DNA of 64,000 bases, taken from positions 62,001 through 126,000 of the forward strand of contig JANFXS010000006.1 in NCBI GenBank assembly GCA_024460105.1. Reading direction: 5' to 3'. Both the position numbers and the translations under genes were made by a program. The notes under the pieces were generated by a model that was not told the origin of the DNA, ran no database searches, and saw only the letters and a list, made by a program, of their open reading frames with translations. Shown piece after piece: positions 1 to 9,711 of the stretch (its first letter is position 1; every line of letters starts with the position of its first letter). The DNA comes from Anaerotignum faecicola. Its GTDB lineage: Bacteria > Bacillota > Clostridia > Lachnospirales > Anaerotignaceae.

Positions 1-975
1 CACGAATATGATTACAGCCTTTATATAGGAATACCTTTCTGCCCGACAAGGTGCCTGTATTGTTCTTTTACGTCATATCCGATAGATAAATATAAAAATA
101 TTGTTGATTTATATATAGACAAGCTTATAGAAGAACTTAAATTTATATCGTTAAAAGCAGAAGGAAAGCGCCTAATGTCAATTTACATAGGAGGCGGAAC
201 GCCTACGTCGTTAAACGAAACGCAGTTGGAAAGACTGCTGGAGGCCATAAACATGAATTTTGACGCCGAAGGCGCGCTTGAATTTACGGTTGAAGCCGGG
301 CGGCCCGACACGATTACTTCGGAAAAGCTTAAAGTAATGAAAAAGCATAATGTGGGAAGGGTGTCGGTTAATCCTCAGACAATGAATCAGAAAACTCTTG
401 ATTTAATAGGCCGAAGGCATACGGTTGAGGATATTGTGTCTGTATTTAATATGGCAAGGAACGAGGGCTTTAAAAATATAAATATGGATTTAATACTGGG
501 GCTTCCTGGTGAAAGCGTTTCTGATGTTGAAAATACTATGGATCGGATAGCGCGGCTTGAACCCGAAAGTATCACTGTGCATACGCTTGCAGTGAAGAGG
601 GCTTCCAGACTTAAAGAGAATTTTAACGATTACAGCCTTGCGGGAATTTCCGAAATCGAAAATATGCTTAAAACGGCCGGCAGATATGCAGGCCTTATTG
701 GAATGAAACCATACTATATGTACAGGCAGAAAAATATGGTTGGAAATTTTGAGAATATAGGATACTGCAAAAAAGGAGCCGAAAGCTTTTACAACGTGGA
801 AATAATGGAGGAAAAACAGACTGTCGCCGCCGCAGGGGCGGGAAGCACAACGAAAGTATACAGCGGCGCCGACAACAGAATTTCAAGGATTTTCAATGTT
901 AAAAGCGTTGAGGAATATCTTTCAAGATTTGACGAAATGATTGAAAGGAAAAACAGAGGCATGTTTTTTGAATAA
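1..975 (+). CDS. hemZ: HemZ-type coproporphyrinogen III dehydrogenase-like radical SAM protein, 5'-truncated
   Basis: The frame is open from base 1, so the gene begins before the window; about 324 C-terminal residues are visible. The first visible residues include the radical-SAM cluster motif CPTRCLYC (CX3CX2C, residues 14-21 of the visible part), followed by YIGGGTPTSL, the SAM-binding GGGTP element typical of HemN/HemZ proteins. HemZ-family proteins are oxygen-independent coproporphyrinogen oxidase homologues, although many lack proven activity on that substrate. hemZ next to hisS is a common gene order in Clostridia, which supports the name. An ATG at 175 lies inside the domain and is not the start. 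A consensus promoter and T-box follow, so hisS is separately controlled. Confidence 0.85.
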   Translation, partial: HEYDYSLYIGIPFCPTRCLYCSFTSYPIDKYKNIVDLYIDKLIEELKFISLKAEGKRLMSIYIGGGTPTSLNETQLERLLEAINMNFDAEGALEFTVEAGRPDTITSEKLKVMKKHNVGRVSVNPQTMNQKTLDLIGRRHTVEDIVSVFNMARNEGFKNINMDLILGLPGESVSDVENTMDRIARLEPESITVHTLAVKRASRLKENFNDYSLAGISEIENMLKTAGRYAGLIGMKPYYMYRQKNMVGNFENIGYCKKGAESFYNVEIMEEKQTVAAAGAGSTTKVYSGADNRISRIFNVKSVEEYLSRFDEMIERKNRGMFFE

Positions 976-1016
976 GCCGGGAATTAAAATTTATACAAAA
1001 AAATTTTATTTTGCTA

Positions 1017-1045
1017 TTGACAAATGAAGGGTATTTGTTTAAAAT
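1017..1045 (+). promoter_or_regulatory. sigma-A type promoter of hisS T-box leader
   Basis: TTGACA at 1017-1022 and TAAAAT at 1040-1045 are separated by 17 bp. The start of transcription would fall near 1052, just before the T-box stem I. Confidence 0.75.
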
Positions 1046-1074
1046 GTCTAATAACATTTTAAATGATAACAGCT

Positions 1075-1298
1075 ATGAACAAGAGGAGTATTTGCAGGCA
1101 TCTTAAAGAGAGAAGGGTTTATTAGCTGAAAGACCCTTTAAGAAATACGGCATTGAAGGTAGCTTGGGAGCTTTTATATTGAACTGGGAGTAGATATAGA
1201 CGTTTAAGCCGCGTTATTGGCTGAGAGTGCCCGCTTATTTTGCGGGAATTAAGGTGGTACCACGAGCGTTCGTCCTTTACAGGCGAAGGCTCTTTTTG
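1075..1298 (+). promoter_or_regulatory. T-box riboswitch controlling hisS
   Basis: The leader carries the T-box core AAGGTGGTACCACG (1251-1264), whose GGT bulge pairs with the uncharged tRNA acceptor end. Upstream are stem I elements: AGAGGAGTA near 1082, AAAGAGAGAAGGG near 1105 and a GCTGAAA distal-loop segment. Downstream, GAGCGTTCGTCC and GGCGAAGGCTC (1264-1292) form a terminator hairpin followed by TTTTT. The antiterminator and the terminator share bases, the usual transcriptional switch. A CAT triplet at 1151-1153 is a possible His specifier, but I could not fold stem I fully, so that assignment is tentative. Placement directly before hisS agrees with tRNA-His sensing. Confidence 0.9.
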
Positions 1299-1336
1299 TT
1301 TATTCGGGACTATAGATTCAGTTTGGAGGGAATGGT

Positions 1337-2602
1337 ATGCTTACACAAGCGCCTAAGGGAACAAAGGATATTTTCGGCGCTGAAATAGCTCAGTGGCAAA
1401 TTGTTGAAAACAAGATGAGAAACCTATGCAGGAATTTCGGAATTGATGAAATAAGGACGCCTGTTTTTGAACATACGGAGCTGTTTTTGAGAAGCGTCGG
1501 CGATACAACCGACATAGTTCAAAAAGAAATGTACACTTTTTTTGATAAGGGCGATAGAAGCATTACCCTTCGCCCGGAAAGTACGGCAGGAGCGGCAAGG
1601 GCCTATATAGAGCACGGCATGTTTAATAATGCGCAGCCGACAAAGCTTTATTATATTGCTCCGACATTCAGGTATGAAAATACCCAAGCGGGAAGACAAA
1701 GGCAGTTTCACCAGTTCGGCGTGGAAATGTACGGAAGTTACAGCCCGGCGCTGGACGCCGAGGCAATTTCAGTGGCTTATGAACTCATTAAAGATATGGG
1801 CATAAACAGCGTGGAACTAAGGATTAACAGTTTGGGGTGTCCTGAATGCAGAGGAAGATATAATAAAATGCTTAGGGATTTTATCGGTGATAACCTTGAT
1901 AACCTTTGTCACGAATGTAAATCTAGGTATGAGAAGAACCCTTTAAGGGTTCTTGACTGCAAAGAAGAAAAATGTAAAAAGATTATTGCGGGAGCGCCAA
2001 GCGTCATCGACTGCCTGGATGAAGAATGTACGGAGCATTTTGAAACTTTGAAAGAAATATTGGCCGGCATGGGCATTAGTTTTACGGTCGATCCTATGAT
2101 TGTAAGAGGACTTGACTATTACACCAGAACGGTTTTTGAATTTGTGACAAACACAATCGGAGCGCAGGGAACTGTCTGCGGCGGAGGAAGGTACGATAAT
2201 CTTGTCGAAGAATGCGGAGGGCCGAAAACAGGAGCGGTAGGTTTTGGGCTTGGGATTGAAAGGCTTTTAATGACTCTTGAAGCGCAGAACGGAAAATCGG
2301 AATACAAGCCTTTCAGGCATTTGTATATTGGTTCAATAGGCAAAAAGGGATTTATCAAGTCTCAGGCGATAACATTTGAACTTAGGAAAATGGGCATTAT
2401 AGCCGAGTGTGATACAGTCGGAAGGAGCGTTAAAGCCCAGATGAAATATGCAAATAAAATAGGCGCCATGTATTCTCTGATACTTGGCGATGATGAAGTT
2501 GATTTGGGAAAAGCGTCCGTTAAAAATATGGAAACAGGAGAAACAACCGAAATAAACATTTCGGAAATAGGCGCAAAGATGAAAGAACTGTTAAATTTAT
2601 AA
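1337..2602 (+). CDS. hisS: histidyl-tRNA synthetase
   Basis: Charges tRNA-His with histidine in the cytosol. The 421 residues match the usual bacterial length. Class II motifs are visible: motif 2 around residues 111-128 (FRYENTQAGRQRQFHQFGVE), the His-binding RGLDYYTRTVFEF around 258-270, and motif 3 GLGIERLL near 310. The C-terminal anticodon-binding domain begins around residue 328. The start ATG at 1337 follows GGAGGGAAT. It lies 38 bp after the T-box terminator, so expression should rise when tRNA-His is uncharged. In many Clostridia aspS follows hisS; here a branched-chain aminotransferase follows instead. Confidence 0.97.
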   Translation: MLTQAPKGTKDIFGAEIAQWQIVENKMRNLCRNFGIDEIRTPVFEHTELFLRSVGDTTDIVQKEMYTFFDKGDRSITLRPESTAGAARAYIEHGMFNNAQPTKLYYIAPTFRYENTQAGRQRQFHQFGVEMYGSYSPALDAEAISVAYELIKDMGINSVELRINSLGCPECRGRYNKMLRDFIGDNLDNLCHECKSRYEKNPLRVLDCKEEKCKKIIAGAPSVIDCLDEECTEHFETLKEILAGMGISFTVDPMIVRGLDYYTRTVFEFVTNTIGAQGTVCGGGRYDNLVEECGGPKTGAVGFGLGIERLLMTLEAQNGKSEYKPFRHLYIGSIGKKGFIKSQAITFELRKMGIIAECDTVGRSVKAQMKYANKIGAMYSLILGDDEVDLGKASVKNMETGETTEINISEIGAKMKELLNL

Positions 2603-2669
2603 GTAATTTTAGTCTGTAGGAACACAGACCGAAGATAGTAAATCTAAGGAAGATATGGAGGAATTTATT

Positions 2670-3743
2670 ATGATGGATATTAAAATTGAGTTGGTTAAAA
2701 CAAGAAAAGAAAAACCGGATATGAATAACCTTGGTTTTGGCAAGTATTACACAGATCACATGTTTGAGATGGATTATACCGAAGGCATTGGCTGGCATGA
2801 TCCGCGTATTGTGCCTTATCACAGCCTTGAAATGGATCCGGCAAGCATGGTTCTCCACTACGGGCAGTCAACATTTGAAGGGCTTAAAGCATACCGTGGA
2901 AAAGACGGCGAAATAAGGCTTTTCAGGCCGGAAAAGAATATGGAGAGGCTTAATACTTCCAATAAACGTCTTGTAATACCTGAAATCGATGTTGAATTTG
3001 GCGTTGAAGCTATTAAAAAACTTGTTGAAGTTGAAAAGGATTGGGTTCCTACAGGCGAAGGAACAAGTCTTTATATAAGGCCGTTTATAATTGCTACGGA
3101 CGTACATGTCGGAGTTCATCCTTCACGTACTTATAAATTTATGGTAATCCTTACTCCTGTGGGGATGTACTATAAAGAGGGAATCAATCCTGTTAGAATT
3201 TATGTTGAAGACGAATACTGCCGTGCAGTAAGGGGCGGTATGGGATTTACAAAAACAGCCGGTAATTATGCGGCGAGCCTTATTGCACAGGAAACAGCCG
3301 AAAACAGAGGATTTACACAAGTTCTGTGGCTTGATGGAGTTGAGAAAAAGTATATTGAAGAAGTTGGAACAATGAACATTATGTTCGTTATCGACGGAGA
3401 AGTTATCACTCCCGAACTTAACGGCAGTATACTTCCGGGCATCACAAGAAGGAGCGCTATAGAACTTTTAAGGTCTAAAGGATATAAAGTTACCGAAAGA
3501 AGAATATCTATCGACGAGGTTTATGAGGCCGCTTCAAGCGGCAAGCTTAACGAAGCTTTCGGAACAGGCACGGCCGCCGTTATATCTCCTGTAGGCGAAC
3601 TTCTCTGGGAAGGCAAAACAATAATAATAAACGATGGAAAAATAGGGCCTGTTTCACATCTTGTTTATGATACGATAACAGGCATACAAAGCGGCAAACT
3701 TGAAGACGAATACGGTTGGATTACAAAAGTCGAAGCGAAATAA
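2670..3743 (+). CDS. ilvE: branched-chain amino acid aminotransferase (class IV PLP)
   Basis: Transfers the amino group between glutamate and the 2-oxo acids of Leu, Ile and Val. It has 357 residues from the ATG at 2670, chosen because GGAGG sits at 2657-2661, eight bases upstream; an ATG at 2655 would place that site inside the gene. The sequence belongs to the long BCAT group: N-terminal GFGKYYTDHMF, substrate-pocket YGQSTFEGLKAYRG near residues 67-80, and the PLP lysine in GFTKTAGNYA near 195-204. Only 67 bp separate it from hisS, with no clear terminator, so readthrough from the T-box transcript is possible. A strong hairpin terminator follows at 3859. Confidence 0.93.
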   Translation: MMDIKIELVKTRKEKPDMNNLGFGKYYTDHMFEMDYTEGIGWHDPRIVPYHSLEMDPASMVLHYGQSTFEGLKAYRGKDGEIRLFRPEKNMERLNTSNKRLVIPEIDVEFGVEAIKKLVEVEKDWVPTGEGTSLYIRPFIIATDVHVGVHPSRTYKFMVILTPVGMYYKEGINPVRIYVEDEYCRAVRGGMGFTKTAGNYAASLIAQETAENRGFTQVLWLDGVEKKYIEEVGTMNIMFVIDGEVITPELNGSILPGITRRSAIELLRSKGYKVTERRISIDEVYEAASSGKLNEAFGTGTAAVISPVGELLWEGKTIIINDGKIGPVSHLVYDTITGIQSGKLEDEYGWITKVEAK

Positions 3744-3858
3744 TTTGACATCCGATATATTTTGATTAAGTAAATATAATCGATTTGTTAAGCAAATAAA
3801 AGCGTTTTTAAAATCAGATTATGCCAACGTATATTTTTAAAGTCGTCAATTAAATTAA

Positions 3859-3904
3859 GGGGCAAAGCGGTTTAGGAGAATTTAAACTGTTTTGCCTCGT
3901 TTTA
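3859..3904 (+). terminator. intrinsic terminator after ilvE
   Basis: Inverted repeat GGGGCAAAGCGGTTTA / TAAACTGTTTTGCCTC with a short AT-rich loop, followed by GTTTTAT. It closes the hisS-ilvE region. Confidence 0.75.
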
Positions 3905-3995
3905 TATAAACTTTTATACTTAATTTTGTAATTTATATTATTGGATCAACTTAATTTTATGCCTTCCGAATAAAATTTATATTTTTGGAAATTTC

Positions 3996-4024
3996 TTGAA
4001 AAATGAAATTTCCGGCCTTATAAT
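3996..4024 (+). promoter_or_regulatory. sigma-A type promoter of the DegT-family gene
   Basis: TTGAAA (3996-4001), 17 bp, TATAAT (4019-4024). The predicted start is about 45 bp before the coding region. Confidence 0.7.
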
Positions 4025-4076
4025 TTAAGTGAATGCAGCGCCGTTTAATATAATTTTTTAAAGGGGGTCTTAGTTT

Positions 4077-5150
4077 TTGAATACAATAGGATATGATATG
4101 GATCTTGACATTGAAAATCTCAGCATAAAAGATAATAATATATTCAGTTACATGAGCGGTTATAACTGCATTTATCTTGACAGCGGAAGAAGCTGTATAA
4201 AAGTTATATGCCAGATTTTTAAAGACAAGGAAATTCTGGTTCCGTCATTTTCATGTATTGCTGTTATTTCGGGATTTATTAATGGTGTAAAACCGGTTTT
4301 TTACGCTGTTAACGATGATTTTACAATTAACTTTGACGACCTTGAAAATAAAATAACGGAAAATACGGGCGGGATTTATATAACAAACTATTTCGGACAT
4401 TTTATCAGTGATGCGGACGCAGCAAAAATACTTGAACTTAAAAAGAAATATAATCTTATAATAATTGAGGACAATACGCACAGTTTATTTTCAGGCAGTT
4501 TGAAAGTAGGGGATTACGCTTTGGCCTCTGTAAGAAAATGGTTCCCCGTACCTGATGGGGGCGTGGTGTATTCCAAAAAGGACTTAGGCGTATTTGACGT
4601 TAAAGGTTTGATTAAGCACAGCCGTCAATATGATAAACTATATCCTCAGATACTTAAATCAATGGTTATAAAGGGGCTTATAAATTATCCTGTTTCTAAA
4701 ATAGCGGAACTTTTTGCCTCGGTAGAACGGGAACTTGACGAATATACTGATGACGGCGAAATGTTTTTTATGTGTGATTACACAAAATTTATATACGGCT
4801 GTTGTGATGTGCCTTATATGATAAAGGCAAGGCGGGAAAATGAAAAGTATCTGAGATCCCTTATTTGTTCGCCGTATCTCAGGCCCGCCATATCCGGTTT
4901 TGAAGAAAATGAATGTCCGTTTAATCTGCCTATGTATTGTTCATGCAGGGAGGAAATGTGGAAATATCTTGTTGATAATTTTAATATCTATCCTTCCGTT
5001 TTATGGAGAACTAATCTTTATGACGAGGTAAACAAAATCGGGTGCACGGCAAGAATGGGAAGTGAAATTATTTCATTTCCTGTCGATCAGCGTTATGGAC
5101 GAAAAGATATGGAAAAAATAGCCGAGGCCGTTAACGGTTTTAAAATTTAG
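4077..5150 (+). CDS. DegT/DnrJ/EryC1/StrS-type PLP aminotransferase-like protein
   Basis: 357 residues, TTG start at 4077 with AGGGGG nine bases upstream. The fold resembles fold-type I PLP enzymes that aminate nucleotide sugars: N-terminal YLDSGRSCIKV (residues about 31-41), LVPSFSCIAV near 58-67, the aspartate segment IIIEDNTHSLFSG near 128-140, and SVRKWFPVPDGG near 151-162, whose lysine would bind PLP. The substrate cannot be told from sequence. It is a single-gene transcript between a terminator and a MITE-like element, with no sugar-nucleotide or polysaccharide genes beside it. It is unlikely to be hisC, which is a different (class I/II) aminotransferase group. Confidence 0.7.
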   Translation: MNTIGYDMDLDIENLSIKDNNIFSYMSGYNCIYLDSGRSCIKVICQIFKDKEILVPSFSCIAVISGFINGVKPVFYAVNDDFTINFDDLENKITENTGGIYITNYFGHFISDADAAKILELKKKYNLIIIEDNTHSLFSGSLKVGDYALASVRKWFPVPDGGVVYSKKDLGVFDVKGLIKHSRQYDKLYPQILKSMVIKGLINYPVSKIAELFASVERELDEYTDDGEMFFMCDYTKFIYGCCDVPYMIKARRENEKYLRSLICSPYLRPAISGFEENECPFNLPMYCSCREEMWKYLVDNFNIYPSVLWRTNLYDEVNKIGCTARMGSEIISFPVDQRYGRKDMEKIAEAVNGFKI

Positions 5151-5166
5151 ATATTTTTATTTGCTT

Positions 5167-5443
5167 TAGCTTCAGTTTGCAAGGGAATACACGCCACACA
5201 AGGAAAAAGTTTCCGCATTTCTGTGTTGCATATGATTGCCATAGGATCAGCTATGCCGGCGCATATTCGCCTTGAACTGCAAAAAATTTTTCCCTTGTGA
5301 GGTCGGAGAGTTTTAAAATACGTCAGCAGAGTAAGATCAAGGCAAAGACGCGCGGGCAGGCGCCGTAGTTCCTAAGGCATGCGGCTTTAACACAGTTGTT
5401 GCACCGCTGATGTCCGTTAAAAACGTGTGCTCTTTAAGTCCTA
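5167..5443 (+). mobile_element. MITE-like element, copy A (arm 2 first)
   Basis: The left end TAGCTTCAGTTTGCAAGG matches the family end; the right end is worn (TCTTTAAGTCCTA near 5431-5443). Inside, the ACAAGGAAAAAGTTTCC...TTTTTCCCTTGTG arm comes first and an arm ending in CCGTTAAAA comes second, the order also seen in copy E and reverse to copies B and C. It is non-coding and lies between the DegT-family gene and recQ. About 277 bp including flanking TA. Confidence 0.8.
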
Positions 5444-5458
5444 TCGAAAAATAAATAG

Positions 5459-5495
5459 AACGGTTTTGAGAAGATATTTTCAAAACCGTTTTTTA
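5459..5495 (+). terminator. intrinsic terminator
   Basis: AACGGTTTTGAGAA / TTTTCAAAACCGTT hairpin followed by TTTT. Probably terminates the DegT-family transcript beyond the inserted element. Confidence 0.75.
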
Positions 5496-5725
5496 CTTGC
5501 GCTTAAATAAATGGCTTTGAATACCTTTTAAATATTCGGCTTTGTATATAATTAAATATTATTATTTATTTAGTTAAAGTGTTGTCGGAGATATTTTTGA
5601 TTTTTATTTATATATTGATATACATAGCTTTCATATGTTTCATGAAGTATTTCCGTTTCCGTTATCCCGCGCTTTATGGGACAAAAATATTTGATAGAGG
5701 AAACCGCGCGGTTTTTTACACATTG

Positions 5726-5754
5726 CTTGCAATAAATTTGACGTAAGGTTATAA
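5726..5754 (+). promoter_or_regulatory. sigma-A type promoter of recQ
   Basis: TTGCAA (5726-5731), 17 bp, TATAAT (5749-5754). From about 5496 to 5725 I see only AT-rich sequence and a small GC-rich palindrome (AACCGCGCGGTT, 5701-5712). Confidence 0.6.
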
Positions 5755-5789
5755 TAAATCTTACTAAAGCTTATGGAAGAGGATCTGTA

Positions 5790-7625
5790 ATGAAAAATAT
5801 GCTTCAGATACTGCGCCGTTATTTTGGATACAACCAGTTCAGGCCGGGGCAGGAAGATATAATTAAAAATATTTTAAGCGGACGCGATACGTTTGGCATT
5901 ATGCCTACGGGCGCCGGAAAATCGCTTTGCTTTCAAGTGCCGGCGATAGCTATGGACGGTATAACGCTTGTTGTTTCGCCGCTTATTTCGCTTATGAAAG
6001 ATCAAGTTGCCGCGCTTATTCAAAACGGCGTCAGGGGGGCCTATTTGAACAGTTCGCTTACGCCAAGGCAGTATTTCAAGGCGTTGGAGAATGCCAAAAA
6101 CGGCGTATATAAAATTATATATGTTGCGCCTGAGAGGCTTCAAACAGAAAGTTTTATGGATTTTGCGATGAACGCCGATATTTCCATGGTAACTGTTGAC
6201 GAAGCGCACTGCGTTTCACAATGGGGACAGGATTTCAGGCCGGGATACCTGCTTATAAGCGGATTTATAAATTCGCTTCCTAAACGCCCAATTGTTTCGG
6301 CTTTTACTGCAACTGCAACTTCTAAAGTAAAAGAGGATGTTATCAATCTTCTCGAACTGTATAACCCTTTTGTACATATAAGCGGGTACGATAGGGAAAA
6401 CCTTTATTTTGAAGTTCAAAAGCCCAAAGACAAAATGGCGGCAGTGTTTAAAATACTTTCAAAAATGAGAGGCAAAAGCGGTATTATTTATTGTTCAACA
6501 AGGAAAAATGTTGAAGAAGTTTGCGAAAAGCTTTGCGCCGGGAACTTTATGGCCGCACGGTATCATGCAGGCCTGGATGATGAAGAGAGAAAGCGAAGCC
6601 AGGAAGATTTTATATATGACAGGCGCCCTATAATGGTTGCAACAAACGCTTTCGGCATGGGAATTGACAAATCAAACGTATCTTTTGTGATCCATTATAA
6701 TATGCCGAAAGATATTGAAAGCTATTATCAGGAAGCAGGAAGGGCAGGGCGCGACGGCGAAAGGGCGTCATGCTTTCTCCTGTACAGCGGACAAGATGTC
6801 GTTACAAATCAATTTTTGCTTGATAACTCCGAGGAAAACAGCTGTCTTGATGAAAAAACGCGGGAAACGGTTATGAAGCAGGCAAGGGAGCGTTTGAAAA
6901 AAATGACGTTCTACTGCCACACAAAGGATTGCCTGCGGGATTACATATTAAATTATTTTGGCGACAGTTTAACAGGCGGCTGCGGAAACTGTGGTAATTG
7001 TATGAACAGTTTTGAAAATGAAGATATAGCCGACGATGTAAAAAAAGTTATTATGTGCGTTAAAGGCACCGGGGAAAGATACGGCGTCCAACTTATAATC
7101 GACGTTTTAAGAGGGGCCGATACAGCAAGGATAAGAAGGCTTTCGCTTAATTATGACAGTTCGTTTGCAAGTATGAAAGGTGAAAAGCGGCAGTATGTGC
7201 AGGACGTAATAAATTTCATGGTGCTCAGAGGTTATCTTGAGATTACCGACGGGGAGTTCCCTGTGCTTATATTAGGTAAAAATTCCGGTGAAATATTGTC
7301 AATGCGGAAACCGATATTTATGAAGAAGGAAAAAGAAATAAGCGAAGAAGTGGACTTATATAAAAAGTACATGAATATCAATAATAAAAAACTTCCTCCT
7401 GACAAGGCCGAGCTTTTTGAAAGTCTTAAACGTGTAAGAGCCGCTATAGCAGCAAGGGAAGCCGTTCCTTCATATATTGTATTTTCAAATGCAACTTTAG
7501 AAGATATGTGCATTAAAATGCCGAGGACAAGGAGCGAATTTCTCGAGGTTTCGGGGGTAGGAAGACGCAAGCTTGAAAGCTACGGCGATGAATTTTTAAA
7601 AGTTTTGAATGAATTTGATAACTGA
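5790..7625 (+). CDS. recQ: ATP-dependent DNA helicase RecQ
   Basis: 3'-5' helicase that unwinds DNA at stalled forks and recombination intermediates. 611 residues, normal for the family. Motif 0 FRPGQEDII (residues 17-25), Walker A PTGAGKS (39-45), DEAH box in VDEAHCVSQWGQDFRP (about 136-151), motif VI QEAGRAGRDG near 315, and the RecQ zinc-site cysteines CLRDYILNYFG...CGNCGNC around 379-403. An HRDC domain ends the protein (EVSGVGRRKLESYG). Its start ATG follows an AGAGGA site. It is a single-gene transcript with its own promoter and a hairpin after the stop. Confidence 0.96.
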   Translation: MKNMLQILRRYFGYNQFRPGQEDIIKNILSGRDTFGIMPTGAGKSLCFQVPAIAMDGITLVVSPLISLMKDQVAALIQNGVRGAYLNSSLTPRQYFKALENAKNGVYKIIYVAPERLQTESFMDFAMNADISMVTVDEAHCVSQWGQDFRPGYLLISGFINSLPKRPIVSAFTATATSKVKEDVINLLELYNPFVHISGYDRENLYFEVQKPKDKMAAVFKILSKMRGKSGIIYCSTRKNVEEVCEKLCAGNFMAARYHAGLDDEERKRSQEDFIYDRRPIMVATNAFGMGIDKSNVSFVIHYNMPKDIESYYQEAGRAGRDGERASCFLLYSGQDVVTNQFLLDNSEENSCLDEKTRETVMKQARERLKKMTFYCHTKDCLRDYILNYFGDSLTGGCGNCGNCMNSFENEDIADDVKKVIMCVKGTGERYGVQLIIDVLRGADTARIRRLSLNYDSSFASMKGEKRQYVQDVINFMVLRGYLEITDGEFPVLILGKNSGEILSMRKPIFMKKEKEISEEVDLYKKYMNINNKKLPPDKAELFESLKRVRAAIAAREAVPSYIVFSNATLEDMCIKMPRTRSEFLEVSGVGRRKLESYGDEFLKVLNEFDN

Positions 7626-7650
7626 AGGTAATATAACCAAAACATAATAA

Positions 7651-7700
7651 CGCCGCCGGTTTTAAAATTATCCGGCGGCATAATATTATATTTTTTAATA
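7651..7700 (+). terminator. hairpin terminator after recQ
   Basis: CGCCGCCGG / CCGGCGGC stem (7651-7679) with an AT loop; the T-run is delayed (ATTTTTT near 7690-7696), so efficiency is uncertain. Confidence 0.6.
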
Positions 7701-7706
7701 AAACAT

Positions 7707-7735
7707 TTGACAAAAAGATGATTTATAAGTATACT
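7707..7735 (+). promoter_or_regulatory. promoter of the histidine operon
   Basis: TTGACA (7707-7712), 17 bp, TATACT (7730-7735). The leader to hisZ is only about 30 nt, leaving no room for a T-box or attenuator. Confidence 0.8.
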
Positions 7736-7773
7736 AACTTTAGTTTGATAAAGTGATAAAGCGGAGGCGTATT

Positions 7774-9042
7774 ATGATTGATATAAAGCTTCATACTCCT
7801 ATAGGAGTTAACGACATACTTCCTGATGAAAAGAGGAAGCGGCAGGCAGTTTACAGAAGAATTGAAGAAGTATTTGAACGGTATGGATATAATTCGGTTG
7901 AAAGCCCGATGTTTGAATATCTGGAAGTTTTCTCCGATGAAAAGATGGGCAGTACAAATCCAAAGGATATGTTCCGCTTTTTTGACAGAAACGGCGCGGC
8001 TTTGGCGTTAAGAAGCGATATGACTCCGCCTATAGCCCGCATTGCGGCAACTGCGTATGCCGATGTAAACGGGCCGCTGAGATTTTCATATTCGGGAAAT
8101 GCGTTTAGGTACAATAAAGATTATCAAGGTAAACTTTGTGAGTTTTCACAGGCAGGAATAGAACTTATGGGGGCGGGAGGCGCCGACGCCGATGCGGAAG
8201 CCGTTGCTTTGGCCGTCAAAAGTATATTGGCTGCCGGAATAAGCGAATTTAGGCTGCATATAGGAGAAGTGTCATTCTTTAACAGCATACTTGACGAAAC
8301 CGGATTAAATAATGACGAAAGAAATATTTTAAAAGACTTAATTGCAAATAGGAATTACGTCGGTATGGAAGATATGCTTGAAGAAAGGGAAATGGACGGA
8401 AACATTAAAACGCTTTTTATGGAATTGCCGAAGTTAGTGGGAGCAGGAAACGTTATCGAAACTGCAAAAGGCCTCGTTGGAAGTATGGAAGCGCAAAAAG
8501 CCCTTTCAAAGCTTGAGGAATTATATAACTGCCTGAAATTTTACGGAGTTGAGGAGTACGTTGTTTTTGATTTGGGAATGGTTAACAGGCTTAATTATTA
8601 TACGGGAATCATATTCAGCGTATATACATACGGCACAGGATATTCTGTTCTTGACGGGGGACGGTATGATAATCTTGTCAAGCAGTTTGGGAAAAATATT
8701 CCGGCCGTTGGATTTGGCATTAAAATAAATGAGGTTATGAATGTACTTGAAGCTAACGGCATGGAACAGGACAACGGCGGGACAAAGGCGCTTTTTGCCT
8801 ATGGGCAAAAAGGCAAAGCGACTGCGATGAAAACGGCCGATATTTACAGGAACGGTGGAGTAAATGTTGAAAACAGTTTAATTGGAGAGGACTTGGAGTC
8901 AAATATAGAATATGCAAAACAGCGCGGTATGGAAACAATTTTATATTTTGAAGATGCGGTGAATATAAAGTTTGTCAAAATAGTTGACGAAATAGGCGTA
9001 CTTATTTCCGATATAACGGTTGATGATTTGGTTAAGCCGTGA
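7774..9042 (+). CDS. hisZ: ATP phosphoribosyltransferase regulatory subunit HisZ
   Basis: A HisRS-like protein without aminoacylation activity that forms a hetero-octamer with short HisG and provides histidine feedback control. 422 residues from the ATG at 7774, chosen because GGAGG lies at 7763-7767; a GTG at 7753 would precede that site. Early motif [12 protein letters not shown], class II-like [11 protein letters not shown] near residue 85 and [10 protein letters not shown] near 278 show the catalytic-core relationship to HisS. First gene of the nine-gene histidine operon; it runs into hisG with almost no gap. Confidence 0.93.
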   Translation: MIDIKLHTPIGVNDILPDEKRKRQAVYRRIEEVFERYGYNSVESPMFEYLEVFSDEKMGSTNPKDMFRFFDRNGAALALRSDMTPPIARIAATAYADVNGPLRFSYSGNAFRYNKDYQGKLCEFSQAGIELMGAGGADADAEAVALAVKSILAAGISEFRLHIGEVSFFNSILDETGLNNDERNILKDLIANRNYVGMEDMLEEREMDGNIKTLFMELPKLVGAGNVIETAKGLVGSMEAQKALSKLEELYNCLKFYGVEEYVVFDLGMVNRLNYYTGIIFSVYTYGTGYSVLDGGRYDNLVKQFGKNIPAVGFGIKINEVMNVLEANGMEQDNGGTKALFAYGQKGKATAMKTADIYRNGGVNVENSLIGEDLESNIEYAKQRGMETILYFEDAVNIKFVKIVDEIGVLISDITVDDLVKP

Positions 9043-9056
9043 AAGGGGGACTGAAA

Positions 9057-9692
9057 ATGAGGTATTTGACATTTGCCCTTGCAAAAGGGCGGCTGGCGGA
9101 TCAGACAATGGAACTTTTAGAAAAAATAGGAATGCCATGTGAGGAAATGAAAGAGAAAAGCAGGAAGCTTATTTTTATTAATGAGGAACTGGGAATAAAA
9201 ATATTTCTTGCAAAAACAAGCGATGTACCGACATATGTCGAACACGGCGCGGCCGATATAGGGGTAGTCGGTAAGGATACAATACTTGAAGAAGGCCGAA
9301 ATGTATATGAAATGCTTGATCTAAGGCTCGGAAAGTGCAGGATGGCTGTTGCCGGGCCTCCGGAGATGAAAGAAAAAATAAATAAATGCCACAACCTTCG
9401 CGTGGCTACAAAATACCCAAAGATTGCAACCGATTATTTCTACCGCCAGAAAAGACAAACCGTTGAAATCATAAAACTTAACGGCTCTGTGGAGCTTGCG
9501 CCGATAGTAGGACTTTCGGACGTTATAGTCGATATTGTCGAAAGCGGGGCGACTTTAAAAGAAAACGGGCTTGTAGTGCTGGAAGACATATGCCATTTAA
9601 GCGCAAGGGTAATTGTTAACAGGGTTTCCATGAAAATGGAACATGAAAGGATTATCAATATAATTGAACAGATAAGACAGCTTGTCAGATAG
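9057..9692 (+). CDS. hisG: ATP phosphoribosyltransferase catalytic subunit, short form
   Basis: First step of histidine synthesis: ATP + PRPP to phosphoribosyl-ATP. 211 residues, the short form lacking the C-terminal regulatory domain, consistent with the adjacent hisZ. Signature motifs: [10 protein letters not shown] near residue 7, [15 protein letters not shown] near 61-75, and the PRPP-binding [14 protein letters not shown] near 160-173. I chose ATG 9057, preceded by AAGGGGGA; the GTG at 9039 overlaps the hisZ stop and precedes the ribosome site. Confidence 0.95.
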   Translation: MRYLTFALAKGRLADQTMELLEKIGMPCEEMKEKSRKLIFINEELGIKIFLAKTSDVPTYVEHGAADIGVVGKDTILEEGRNVYEMLDLRLGKCRMAVAGPPEMKEKINKCHNLRVATKYPKIATDYFYRQKRQTVEIIKLNGSVELAPIVGLSDVIVDIVESGATLKENGLVVLEDICHLSARVIVNRVSMKMEHERIINIIEQIRQLVR

Positions 9693-9711
9693 ATTGGGGG
9701 AAATGCTGCAA

